Under the pieces are notes generated by a model, which was not told where the DNA came from, did not search any database, and saw only the letters and a list, made by a program, of their open reading frames with translations. From NCBI RefSeq assembly GCF_900107535.1, contig NZ_FNRA01000012.1, forward strand, positions 124,001 to 188,000: a stretch of DNA of 64,000 bases, read 5' to 3'. Source of the DNA: Pedobacter hartonius (GTDB lineage: Bacteria; Bacteroidota; Bacteroidia; Sphingobacteriales; Sphingobacteriaceae). The translations under genes were made by a program, and so were the position numbers. Below, piece after piece: positions 43,504 to 52,520 of the stretch (position 1 is its first letter; each line of letters begins with the position of its first letter).

Positions 43504-44898
43504 TTAAATTTCCCTGTTCGCATCCCAGTTTTCCAGATAATCCGCAACTCTTCTTACGAACATGCCACCAAGCGCCCCATTAACCACTCTATGGTCATAA
43601 GAAAGCGAAAGGAACATCATATGGCGGATAGCAATTACATCTCCGAATTCAGTTTCGAGCACTGCAGGTTTCTTTTTAATCGTACCCACGGCAAGTATCG
43701 CCACCTGCGGCTGATTAATGATAGGTGTTCCCATCACATTTCCAAAAGAACCCACATTGGTTAAAGTGAAGGTACCATTTTGTGTGTCATCAGGTTTAAG
43801 CTTAGATCCCCTGGCACGGTTGGCAAGGTCGTTCACTGCTTTTGTTAAACCTACAAGGTTCAGCTGATCTGCGTTTTTGATGACCGGTACGATCAGGTTC
43901 CCATTGGGAAGTGCCGCTGCCATACCAATATTGATATCTCTTTTTCTGATGATGCTGGTACCGTTTACTGATACGTTGATCATTGGAAAATCTTTGATTG
44001 CTTTTGTTACCGCTTCAATAAAGATCGGGGTAAAGGTTATTTTCTCATTTTCCCGCTTTTCAAAATTCTTCTTCACCTTCTCTCTCCATACCACCATATT
44101 GGTGACATCTGCTTCAACAAAGGATGTAACATGCGCCGAAGTCTGTTTACTCATCACCATATGATCTGCAATCAGCTTACCCATACGGTCCATTTCAATA
44201 ACCTCGTCACCACCACTGATGCTTACCGCAGGGCGTGCCACCTCAGGTTTTGCTGAAGGCGCAGTAAGGTTCTGTTTGTTTGTGGCCGGTTGTTCAGGGC
44301 TGACCGGCTGAGATGCAGACGGAGGGGCCGGAGCCGCTGAAGGCTGCGTGGTATTTTTGCGCCCGTTCTGCAGGTAGTTCAGCAGGTCATCTTTCGTGAG
44401 CCGGCCATCTGCACCGCTTCCGGTGATCTGGTCCAGTTCCTCAGTGCTGATCTGCTCCTGCGTGGCGATATTTTTCACCAGGGGTGAATAAAAACGATCG
44501 GATGTGGTCTCTTGCTGTTGAACAGCAGGTTGAGGCACTACAGTTTCCGGTAGCTGCGCTATACCAGGAATATTTTCCTCTGGTGTCGCAGCTGCTGCCG
44601 GTTCCGGCTCTGCGGGTGAAGGCTGCGCTTCCGCTACTGCAGGTTTGCTTTCCACTTCATCCGTTTCAATCAGGGCGATGACCGCACCTACCTGAACAAC
44701 ATCGTCTTCATTATATAACTGACTGATCAATTTTCCCGCCACTGGTGACGGTACTTCTGAATCCACCTTATCTGTGGCGATTTCTAACAATGTATCATCT
44801 AAACTGATCATATCACCAGGCTGTTTCAACCATTTGATGACAGTTGCTTCTGCAACACTCTCTCCCATTTTAGGTAATAATAATTCGTATTGTGCCAT
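43504..44898 (-). CDS. 2-oxoacid dehydrogenase E2 (dihydrolipoamide acyltransferase)
   Basis: A 464-residue E2 core enzyme. Lipoyl domain 1-77 with the lipoylated Lys in EIATDKVDSE; a long Pro/Ala/Gln-rich linker; the E3-binding segment (about 140-180, SPLVKNIATQEQ); and the catalytic domain from about 240. The catalytic His is in SYDHRVVNG; the usual Asp of HxxxDG is Asn here. This branch is near the branched-chain and pyruvate E2s, and E1/E3 genes are not adjacent, so the substrate is open. A -7 box TACTTTTG lies at 44942-44935. Confidence 0.9.
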   Translation of the reverse strand: MAQYELLLPKMGESVAEATVIKWLKQPGDMISLDDTLLEIATDKVDSEVPSPVAGKLISQLYNEDDVVQVGAVIALIETDEVESKPAVAEAQPSPAEPEPAAAATPEENIPGIAQLPETVVPQPAVQQQETTSDRFYSPLVKNIATQEQISTEELDQITGSGADGRLTKDDLLNYLQNGRKNTTQPSAAPAPPSASQPVSPEQPATNKQNLTAPSAKPEVARPAVSISGGDEVIEMDRMGKLIADHMVMSKQTSAHVTSFVEADVTNMVVWREKVKKNFEKRENEKITFTPIFIEAVTKAIKDFPMINVSVNGTSIIRKRDINIGMAAALPNGNLIVPVIKNADQLNLVGLTKAVNDLANRARGSKLKPDDTQNGTFTLTNVGSFGNVMGTPIINQPQVAILAVGTIKKKPAVLETEFGDVIAIRHMMFLSLSYDHRVVNGALGGMFVRRVADYLENWDANREI

Positions 44899-44934
44899 TT
44901 AGTTTACAGTAAATTTGGTATTTCCTATTGATTG

Positions 44935-44942
44935 CAAAAGTA
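44935..44942 (-). promoter_or_regulatory. -7 promoter box before the E2 gene
   Basis: TACTTTTG, exact TAnnTTTG match on the minus strand, 36 nt before the ATG. It lies in the gap before the cinA stop, so the E2 gene can be transcribed apart from lptD-cinA. Confidence 0.55.
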
Positions 44943-44954
44943 AGGTTTTTACAC

Positions 44955-46202
44955 CTAATTCACGTCTTCTTTCAGTAAATTCAAAACCATTGACAGTGCA
45001 GAGCTGGCAGAGCGCTCTATATTCTGTATTCTTTTGTTTCCAAAGCTGAATACCCTGGCGACTACCTTATTCCTGTTAGCTACTGCTATCCAGACGGTTC
45101 CGACAGGCTTACCCTCCGTCCCGCCATCAGGTCCGGCAATGCCGCTTACGGCAACGCTGTAATCTGTATTGAAATGTTTAATTGCTCCTTCAGCCATTTC
45201 CTTTACCGTTTGTTCGCTGACTGCACCATAGGTATTCAGCGTATCCGCCTTTACACCCAGCACAGATTCCTTCAGCTCATAGGAGTATGTCACGGCCCCA
45301 CCGGCAAATACTGCGGAACAGCCGGGGTGTTTGGTAATCAGATGAGAAATGTATCCGCCTGTGCAACTTTCCGCAGTAGAAAGCGTCAGTCCTTTCTTTT
45401 TCATGATATTCAGAATGGCTTCTTCCAGTGCGATATCATCTTCAGCTACGATATAAGGTTTCAGTCTGGTGATGATCTGCCGGGCATAGATCTCCACTTC
45501 ATCTTTTAACTGCTGTTCATCAGGCCCGCTGGTACTTAAACGCAGTCTTACCTGACCCAGTTTTGGCAGGTAGGCAAGTTTGATTGACGGGGGCAGGCTA
45601 TCTTCTATGTCAGCGATTTCCTGCGCAAGAAATGATTCTCCAAGGTTAGCCGTTAATATAGTTTTGTGGTAGATGAAAGGCAGTTTGAACGACTTTGTCA
45701 GTCTCGGCAGGATCTCCTCTCCCATCAGATACATCATTTCAAAGGGCACACCAGGCATAGAGACAATGATATTTTCACCGTGTTCAAACCACATACAGGG
45801 TGCAGTGCCGTTCTTATTCTGGATCACGGTACAGCCCTCAGGAACATCGGCCTGCCTGATATTTGATTCAATCATCGGCCGGTTGCCGCGCTTGAATATG
45901 GCCTCTACGTTTTCGAGGACACCAGCGTCACGCCTCATCCCCATCTTAAAATACTTCGCCAGGGTGAATTTAGTAATATCATCCTTTGTAGGGCCAAGAC
46001 CGCCGGTAATCAGTATTACGCGGGCTCTTTTCTCTGCCCTGGACAGTGCTTCTGTAATATGGTCAGCATCGTCTGATACAGAAGTGATCTGCTTTACTTT
46101 AATGCCGATCGCATTCAGTTCTTTTGCCATCCATGCAGAATTGGTGTCCACAATCTGGCCGATTAATATTTCGTCACCTATGGTTATGATCTCAGCTAAC
46201 AT
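44955..46202 (-). CDS. cinA: CinA family nicotinamide-nucleotide amidase
   Basis: A 415-residue protein with an N-terminal MoCF-like domain (GDEILIGQIVDTNSAWMA; GGLGPTKDDIT) and a C-terminal PncC amidase domain (STAESCTGGYISHLIT, where the Ser is catalytic; GIAGPDGGTEGKPVGTVWIA). The PncC domain deamidates nicotinamide mononucleotide and so recycles pyridine nucleotides. It lies 8 nt after the lptD stop, so it may be cotranscribed. Confidence 0.94.
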   Translation of the reverse strand: MLAEIITIGDEILIGQIVDTNSAWMAKELNAIGIKVKQITSVSDDADHITEALSRAEKRARVILITGGLGPTKDDITKFTLAKYFKMGMRRDAGVLENVEAIFKRGNRPMIESNIRQADVPEGCTVIQNKNGTAPCMWFEHGENIIVSMPGVPFEMMYLMGEEILPRLTKSFKLPFIYHKTILTANLGESFLAQEIADIEDSLPPSIKLAYLPKLGQVRLRLSTSGPDEQQLKDEVEIYARQIITRLKPYIVAEDDIALEEAILNIMKKKGLTLSTAESCTGGYISHLITKHPGCSAVFAGGAVTYSYELKESVLGVKADTLNTYGAVSEQTVKEMAEGAIKHFNTDYSVAVSGIAGPDGGTEGKPVGTVWIAVANRNKVVARVFSFGNKRIQNIERSASSALSMVLNLLKEDVN

Positions 46203-46210
46203 AAAATTCT

Positions 46211-48907
46211 TTAAAAACGTGTATAATAAGCCTGTTGCTTGCTCAGTTTCAGATCCTGCAAGATTGATGCCTTAACTTTGATCGTCAGGTTATAACTTCT
46301 GTATGTTCCAATCGGTATCCAGTGGACACTCAGGTCCCAACAGTGAAGGTCCCTGTAGATGGAGAATGATGTTGGCGACAGGCCACTCTCTTTAAAGTCC
46401 CATCCTGAGGTAAACTGAATTTTCCATTTTGGAGTCGCGTTAAAGTCGCCGTTAAAGTTCAGCGTATTTGTTGTGGTCGAGTTAAATGCGGTGCGCGGTT
46501 TGCTGTAATCAAAACGGTAAGAGAATGTAAAGTTCCAGGGAATATTAAAATCCACAAAGGCATTCGGATCATTGCTCACTTCCTGCAATTGTGCGGCCTG
46601 CTCAGGCGTCATCCCTGCTTTCTGCACCTGTTTCGTCGCATTGTCTACATTCTGATTGTGTGCTTTAAATGCTTCAGCATTTAAACTATAACCGAAGGAG
46701 AAACCAAAACGGGTTAAGCTGGGTATCGTATACCGGTCGACCATTTTACGCACCTTTTCCGTGCTACTGATAAGTGAATCCTTTACGGCATACGGACTGA
46801 ATGAACCGTCATAGGTAAAACCCAGTTTATCAGTAAACTGCGAACGGCCGCTGAATGACAATTCTGACAATTTGAATGACGGTGATAAAAAGTTATAGGA
46901 ACCGTTGATACTTAAACCCTGGATGATCGGGATCTTTCTTGTACCGCTGCCTGTGGTGTCTTTTGCAGAATACACTTTGGCTTCCACGGTATTGTCAATT
47001 CCGAAACTGATACTTCCGCTTTCCCCCTCTGCCGGGCCTCCGTAGGTTGTACCCTGAAAGATAGAGTAACGTTTGGTCCTGTTGTAGATCTCATCACGAA
47101 CAGGTGTTCCATCCTGGTACAAGAGATCTTTGTAATAGCCAAAGGACGGTTTTGAAAAGTCGGGCCTGTAACTCGCGTTCACACTTGGTGTGATCACCCA
47201 TCTTATGGCCTTTAAGTTCCCCAGGTTTTTAAATTGTGCGGTATTGTAGACCTTGGTAGACAAACCCATATTGATACTGTACTCACCTGAGCGGTTAAAT
47301 CCGTCAACCGTATCCAGTACCGTACGATAGGGCTGAACGATACCGTTCTGTACAACTCCCTTGATAGCAACCTGCCTGGTAGACTGGAACTGCCATTTTT
47401 CCAGATAGTTGGCTCCTGCTGTAAAATTGAAATACTTAAAGGCTGTAAAGTTTACTGATATCGGAACCGTGTGCTGGAAACCATTACTGAGGTGGTTCAA
47501 ACTCTCCTGTTTAAACAAAAGACTGTCTTTCGTGCTGATCGAGTTCGTTGCTACTACGCTATACCCGACAGTGATCTTCTGATACCACTTCTGATCACCT
47601 ACCCTTTTCTTGGAATCGAAAGGGCTGAAGGTAGGAACGTTCAGGCTGAACGAGGGCAACACGATATTTACATCCTTTGAAAGCGTATTCTGACTGTGCG
47701 TTGCCGCCAGTGAATAGTTGATGCCATTGGAGAAATTCCTGGAATAACTGATACCTGAAGACAGGATATTTTCAGTGATCGCCTGGTAATTATAGGAATT
47801 GTTACCTGCAGTATTGGTATTGTAACCGCTGGTCTTAATGTTTACGTTCGCACTAAAGGTGGTTCCCGGTTTGGCATTTGCATCCTGGGTATGTACCCAC
47901 TGGATGCTATAATCCTTTCTCGGTGTATATTCAGGGGTTCCTTCCACCCCATACCGGTTACTGGCATAGTCCAGCTTGATATTACCGGTGTATTTATAGC
48001 GCTTTTTATAACTTGAGGTTACGGATGTGCTATAGGAACCCCTGGTGTAAATGGTCCCCAGAAATTTCGCATCCCAGTAATCGTTCAGAATGAGATAATA
48101 TCCACCGTTCTGAAAGTTGAAGCCCCTTGTGGCATCGTCACCGAAGGAAGGAATAATCACTCCTGAATTTTTCTTGTTTGGTTTTGGAAAAAAAGCGAAG
48201 GGTAATCCCAATGGAAGCGGGATATCCTCGATTTTCAGGTAAACTGGGCCGGTAATGATCTGTTTATCAGTCACAATACCTTTGGTGATAAACAAGCCAT
48301 AATGCGGATGCGGCAGGTCACAGGTACTGTAGGTTATACCTTTCACATTGATTTCATTATCGGGTTGCTTTTTACTTTGTCCGCCGGAGAAAAATCCGCC
48401 TTCCTGCTCAGTAAAAGTATTGAATACTGTTCCCTTGCCCGATTTGGTGTTATAAAACAGCGAATCTGCAACTGATGAGCCTTCCTTTTCCATCTTAAAG
48501 ATGGGCTTTCCTAGGTATTTATTACTCTTGGTATCTTTCCTTCCGCTGGCAAATATGGTATTGGTTTTTGAATTATAGGTAATATAGTCGGCATCCAGCT
48601 CAAAAGACTGATAGATCACCCTCGCCTTCCCATACAGATAAATAATGCTTTTGTCCTTGCTGAACTTCGTGGAATCCACGGCAGAGTATTCTATCTTTTC
48701 CGCACCGGCCTTGATTACTTTTTTGGAGGTATCCTGAGGAATTACGGCAGGTTTTTTGGTGGTATCCTGCTGCTGAATGACCTGCATTGACGAAAAAGTG
48801 GAAGATGCAAACGCAGAATGACCGGCAAACACCAGTAATGCGATTGAGCTCAATAAAATAACAGTCTGTAAGAATCTCAAATTCGTGAATGAATGTAACA
48901 ATTGCAC
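46211..48907 (-). CDS. lptD: LPS-assembly protein LptD
   Basis: An 898-residue outer-membrane protein that inserts LPS in the outer leaflet. A signal peptide lies at 1-34. The N-terminal OstA/LptA-like beta-jellyroll (about 65-200) is followed by a long strand-rich barrel ending in an aromatic residue, with the family segments TYSTCDLPHPHYG and PSFGDDATRGFNFQNGGYY. The start is GTG (48907-48905): a stop lies three codons upstream and no Met occurs before the signal peptide ends. It heads a pair with cinA. Confidence 0.9.
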   Translation of the reverse strand: MQLLHSFTNLRFLQTVILLSSIALLVFAGHSAFASSTFSSMQVIQQQDTTKKPAVIPQDTSKKVIKAGAEKIEYSAVDSTKFSKDKSIIYLYGKARVIYQSFELDADYITYNSKTNTIFASGRKDTKSNKYLGKPIFKMEKEGSSVADSLFYNTKSGKGTVFNTFTEQEGGFFSGGQSKKQPDNEINVKGITYSTCDLPHPHYGLFITKGIVTDKQIITGPVYLKIEDIPLPLGLPFAFFPKPNKKNSGVIIPSFGDDATRGFNFQNGGYYLILNDYWDAKFLGTIYTRGSYSTSVTSSYKKRYKYTGNIKLDYASNRYGVEGTPEYTPRKDYSIQWVHTQDANAKPGTTFSANVNIKTSGYNTNTAGNNSYNYQAITENILSSGISYSRNFSNGINYSLAATHSQNTLSKDVNIVLPSFSLNVPTFSPFDSKKRVGDQKWYQKITVGYSVVATNSISTKDSLLFKQESLNHLSNGFQHTVPISVNFTAFKYFNFTAGANYLEKWQFQSTRQVAIKGVVQNGIVQPYRTVLDTVDGFNRSGEYSINMGLSTKVYNTAQFKNLGNLKAIRWVITPSVNASYRPDFSKPSFGYYKDLLYQDGTPVRDEIYNRTKRYSIFQGTTYGGPAEGESGSISFGIDNTVEAKVYSAKDTTGSGTRKIPIIQGLSINGSYNFLSPSFKLSELSFSGRSQFTDKLGFTYDGSFSPYAVKDSLISSTEKVRKMVDRYTIPSLTRFGFSFGYSLNAEAFKAHNQNVDNATKQVQKAGMTPEQAAQLQEVSNDPNAFVDFNIPWNFTFSYRFDYSKPRTAFNSTTTNTLNFNGDFNATPKWKIQFTSGWDFKESGLSPTSFSIYRDLHCWDLSVHWIPIGTYRSYNLTIKVKASILQDLKLSKQQAYYTRF

Positions 48908-49242
48908 TAGTGTTTATCCCAAAACGCTCAAAATTAATGAAAAATATAGCATTGCCGGGAGCAAATCCTGTTTTGCTAAAATATATTTATTTCTCGTTAC
49001 ATAAATATAAGATTATCAGATGATTATACGTTAAAAATATTTTGAGTTGACACAAATATTCCGGAAGGTTTAAGATCCTGAAAGAGAATACAATTTAAGC
49101 GTTGTGCAACAATTCAAACTAAAAACTTAATTATACTATCTTTGTTCGCAGTAAGGCAGTATAACGGAATAATCTGTCCTGCAGAACGACATAATTTATT
49201 GTAAAAAACATAAAAAAAAACAGCATAAAAATAAAGAGCTAA
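48908..49242. other. Divergent promoter region of lptD and the amidase gene
   Basis: No gene. On the minus strand TAATTTTG lies at 48936-48929 (for lptD), 21 nt before its start. On the plus strand TATCTTTG lies at 49137-49144 (for the amidase), 98 nt before its ATG. No -33 box is convincing at the usual distance. Confidence 0.6.
49137..49144 (+). promoter_or_regulatory. -7 promoter box before the amidase gene
   Basis: TATCTTTG, exact TAnnTTTG match, giving a leader of about 90 nt, long for this window. Confidence 0.55.
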
Positions 49243-50085
49243 ATGATACTGAAAAGAAATATATTCCTGCTGACGCTTTTTTTTGTCTTTACACTGCAAA
49301 ATGCTTTTTCACAGGGATATAGAGTAAAAACTATAGTGATTGATGCTGGTCATGGTGGTGATAAACCCGGTGCGGCAGGAAGTTATTCGAAGGAGAAAAA
49401 TATAGCTTTGCAGGTAGCACTTAAATTAGGCAGGAAATTTGAAGAGGAAATGCCGGGAGTAAAAATCCTGTATACACGCAAAAGGGATATCGATGTATCC
49501 TTGTATAAAAGAGCGGAGATCGCAAATAATGCCAAAGCAGATTTATTTATAGCCATCCATTGTAATTCCATGCCGGATAAAAGAGTAGTTACAGGTTACA
49601 CCAAGAGAAAAGGAAAAAAAACAGCCCGTTACAGCTATGTAAAAGACAAGTCGACAAGAGGGGTTGAAACATTTGTTGCAGGGAGCCACCGCTTGCATGA
49701 ACAGGACGGGGCGATCCGGGAGAATGCGGATATCAGCCTTGAAAAGGATTACAAAAAGAATTACGACGGATACGATCCGAAGGATCCCGAAACATTTATT
49801 ATACTATCTTTGTTTAAGAATGTGTACAGAGACAAAAGCTTAAGATTGGCGAAGCTGATCCAGAACAATTACACAAAAGAAAACCACCGGATGGACAGGG
49901 GTGTAAAAGAACAGGGAATTTTAGTCCTGCAACGATGTGGCTTGCCTTCTGTACTCACCGAAATAGGATTTATTTCAAATCCTACCGAAGAAGATTACAT
50001 GAATTCTGCCAGCGGACAGTCGGAAATTGTGAACGCAATTTTTAAGGCTGTAAAGACCTATAAGAAACAAACAGAAGTAAATTAG
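49243..50085 (+). CDS. N-acetylmuramoyl-L-alanine amidase (Amidase_3)
   Basis: A 280-residue exported zinc amidase that cuts the bond between muramic acid and the stem peptide. A signal peptide ends near residue 23 (AFSQ). Zinc ligands are H37 in DAGHGGDKPG, E51 (SKEKNIAL) and the His in AIHCNSM; the catalytic Glu is in LTEIGFIS. The GAAG turn and insert YTKRKGKKTARYSYV are also visible. It lies 15 nt before mlaD-like. Confidence 0.94.
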   Translation: MILKRNIFLLTLFFVFTLQNAFSQGYRVKTIVIDAGHGGDKPGAAGSYSKEKNIALQVALKLGRKFEEEMPGVKILYTRKRDIDVSLYKRAEIANNAKADLFIAIHCNSMPDKRVVTGYTKRKGKKTARYSYVKDKSTRGVETFVAGSHRLHEQDGAIRENADISLEKDYKKNYDGYDPKDPETFIILSLFKNVYRDKSLRLAKLIQNNYTKENHRMDRGVKEQGILVLQRCGLPSVLTEIGFISNPTEEDYMNSASGQSEIVNAIFKAVKTYKKQTEVN

Positions 50086-50100
50086 TAAATCATAGCATAA

Positions 50101-51051
50101 GTGAAAATAGCAAACGAAACCAAAGTAGGCATACTAGCGGCCTTTTCCATCGCCGTATTAATCATCGGATATAACTTTCTGAAAGGTAATTCAATTTTTT
50201 CAAGCGAAACTGTATTATATGCCAGATACTCACGTGTTGACGGACTGGGTGTATCAAAACCAGTACTGATCAACGGATTCCAGATCGGCCGGGTTGACAA
50301 ACTGGTTTTGCAGCCTAATGGTGAAATTGTAGCTACACTGAAAATCAAAGGCAAATATGATATTCCCAAAAACAGCGTGGCCAGACTTGAAGGTACAGAC
50401 CTGCTGGGAAGTAAAGCAATCGTTATGGCTTTGGGCACGGGTAAAGATTTCGCCCAGGATGGTGATACACTGAACTCAAACGTAGAGAAAAACCTGATGG
50501 AAGCCGTTCAGCCGGTACAGAAAAAAGCGGAGCTGATCATTGGAAAAATGGACTCCATCCTGACCAGCGTGAATACGATCCTGAATCCTGACTTCCAGAA
50601 AAATGTAAATAAAAGTTTCAACAGTATTTCTGCTACGCTGGCTTCCCTTGAAGGAACCTCTAAAAAGGTAGACGGATTAGTGGGAACAGAAGGAAAACGA
50701 ATTGCAGCGATCCTCGCCAATGCGGAGTCTATCTCAGGAAACCTGAAAAACAACAATGCCAAGATCAACGCGATCTTAAACAATATCAACACCATTACCG
50801 ATCAGGTAGCTGCTGCTAATTTTAAACAAACGATAGATAACGCAAACAAAGCCGTTACAGATCTGCAGGGCATCGTGACCAAAGTAAATGATGGTAAGGG
50901 CACACTGGGTTTACTGGTGAACGATACCAAGATGTATGATAATTTGAACAATGCGTCTAAAAACCTGGATAACCTGATCATAGACCTGAAAGAAAATCCA
51001 AAACGTTATGTACACTTCTCTGTATTCGGAGGCGGTGGAAAGGATAAATAA
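50101..51051 (+). CDS. MlaD-family MCE-domain protein
   Basis: A 316-residue protein with one N-terminal membrane helix (about 10-27) and an MCE domain (about 38-115, GVSKPVLINGFQIGRVDKL). The rest is a helical, Asn/Lys-rich stalk. It is the substrate-binding part of an ABC system that moves phospholipid between the membranes. The permease and ATPase genes are not in the window. The start is GTG at 50101: a TAA stands directly before it. It ends just before a 28-bp terminator. Confidence 0.92.
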   Translation: MKIANETKVGILAAFSIAVLIIGYNFLKGNSIFSSETVLYARYSRVDGLGVSKPVLINGFQIGRVDKLVLQPNGEIVATLKIKGKYDIPKNSVARLEGTDLLGSKAIVMALGTGKDFAQDGDTLNSNVEKNLMEAVQPVQKKAELIIGKMDSILTSVNTILNPDFQKNVNKSFNSISATLASLEGTSKKVDGLVGTEGKRIAAILANAESISGNLKNNNAKINAILNNINTITDQVAAANFKQTIDNANKAVTDLQGIVTKVNDGKGTLGLLVNDTKMYDNLNNASKNLDNLIIDLKENPKRYVHFSVFGGGGKDK

Positions 51052-51073
51052 TAAATTTCATGCATCCGGAGGG

Positions 51074-51136
51074 TGACGATATAAAAAAGGGGTGCTGCTT
51101 TTCGTTTGAAAGCAGCACCCCTTTTTTATATCGTCA
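51074..51136. terminator. 28-bp perfect hairpin, bidirectional terminator
   Basis: The arms 51074-51101 and 51109-51136 are exactly complementary (core AAGGGGTGCTGCTT) with a 7-nt loop. A and T tracts inside the stem give U-runs for both directions. It lies between convergent mlaD-like and rnz. Confidence 0.9.
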
Positions 51137-51187
51137 ATTATTTTTTCGCAGGCAGTATCTCCTTTTCCGGGATAAGCTGCGATGCGG

Positions 51188-52099
51188 TTAAATGCTGTAG
51201 GTATTTCCTTCCAGGGCCAGCTCAGTATTTGCAAATACACCTGAAGCTTCTTCCAGCAAGGGAAGCAGCGTTTTATATCTCGAAGAAAAATGCCCGATCA
51301 GCAGCTTGCCTGCCCCAACATCCTTCGCGATAGATCCTGCCTGTAAAGCGGTAGTATGATGGGTCATATTGGCCCTGTCCAGCAGCTCATCCAGAAAGGT
51401 GGCTTCATGATACAACATGGTACAATTGCGGATACTGTCCAGGTAACTGCCGTCCGCTAGTGTATCCGAACAGTAGCAGTAACATTTCGGAGCATCCGAG
51501 TCTATGGTATAGTCTGCATTGGCAATGATCCTGCCGCCGGGCAGTTCAAGGTCAAGCCCCCTCTTTAATAAGGGATAGTATTCCAGCGGAATATTGTCTG
51601 CTTCCAGTTTTTCTGAGCGCAGTTTACGCTGGCGTTTCTTTTCAGTGAATTTAAACCCGGTAGTAGGAATACGGTGGTTGAGGATAATCGTTTCAACAAC
51701 CATGTCCTGGTTTTCAAAGATTTTTGCCGGGGCATCAGCGGTTGTGGGTATAAAATCAATCTCATACCTCAGTATGGTATCAGAATACCGGAACTGCATT
51801 TCCAGGATCTCCTTCAGCGGAGGAGGTGCAAATATCTGGAAAGGCTTGATGCGCCCGTTGAGGTGCATGGTAGAAAGCAGGCCAATTAAGCCAAAATAAT
51901 GGTCACCATGGAGGTGGCTGATAAAAACGGCATCTATCTTACTGGCTTTCAGGCCGAATCTGATCATCTGCTGCTGCGTACCTTCCCCGCAGTCAATCAG
52001 GTAGATCTTTTCATTACAATTTAGAAGCTGTGCTGTTGGATTTCTGTTAAATACAGGAGTAGCGGAACTACTCCCTAAAATGGTAACCTCAAATTTCAT
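51188..52099 (-). CDS. rnz: Ribonuclease Z
   Basis: A 303-residue metallo-beta-lactamase-fold endonuclease that trims tRNA 3' ends. The zinc motif is H62-L-H64-G-D66-H67 (SHLHGDHYFG). The further ligand blocks include YHEATF and IGHFSSRY. Length is near the short form of bacterial RNase Z. Its ATG overlaps the stop of the STAS gene (TAATG), so the two are coupled. Confidence 0.94.
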   Translation of the reverse strand: MKFEVTILGSSSATPVFNRNPTAQLLNCNEKIYLIDCGEGTQQQMIRFGLKASKIDAVFISHLHGDHYFGLIGLLSTMHLNGRIKPFQIFAPPPLKEILEMQFRYSDTILRYEIDFIPTTADAPAKIFENQDMVVETIILNHRIPTTGFKFTEKKRQRKLRSEKLEADNIPLEYYPLLKRGLDLELPGGRIIANADYTIDSDAPKCYCYCSDTLADGSYLDSIRNCTMLYHEATFLDELLDRANMTHHTTALQAGSIAKDVGAGKLLIGHFSSRYKTLLPLLEEASGVFANTELALEGNTYSI

Positions 52100-52488
52100 T
52101 AATTTTTCTGATCAAAACTCCCTAGTAATTCCTTCTCTATTTCTTCCATGAAGATCAGATCTTCAGCTTCTTCCAGCTGGCTTACAATATTTAACGACTG
52201 GTCAATAGAAGACATTTCCAATAACTGGGAAATGCATTTCGTTATGCCTGTAACAATGAATAAGCCTTTTGCTTTTTTGCATAAGCGGTCCCCCACCAGC
52301 AGACAGCTCAGGTCCTGTGAGTCGTCACATGCAGACACTACAGACAGGTCCAGAACTATATTACAGTATCCTTCAGCATTCAATAAAATGAATTCAGATT
52401 TTAACCTGGGGGTATTATCCGCGGTAAGGCGGGGTTCATCTAATCTGAGGACAACATACTTTTCGTGTTTATCAACTGAAAATTTCAT
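52099..52488 (-). CDS. STAS-domain protein (anti-sigma antagonist-like)
   Basis: A 129-residue STAS-fold protein, similar in layout to SpoIIAA-like antagonists. The usual DSSG phosphorylation turn is altered to ACDDSQDLS, with one residue more and no Gly, followed by the standard LLVGDRLCKKAKG. No anti-sigma kinase gene lies nearby. The stop overlaps the rnz start. The loss of the usual turn makes regulated phosphorylation at that site uncertain. Confidence 0.85.
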   Translation of the reverse strand: MKFSVDKHEKYVVLRLDEPRLTADNTPRLKSEFILLNAEGYCNIVLDLSVVSACDDSQDLSCLLVGDRLCKKAKGLFIVTGITKCISQLLEMSSIDQSLNIVSQLEEAEDLIFMEEIEKELLGSFDQKN

Positions 52489-52520
52489 ACTTCGCTATTT
52501 GATGCTAACAAATTAAGAAT

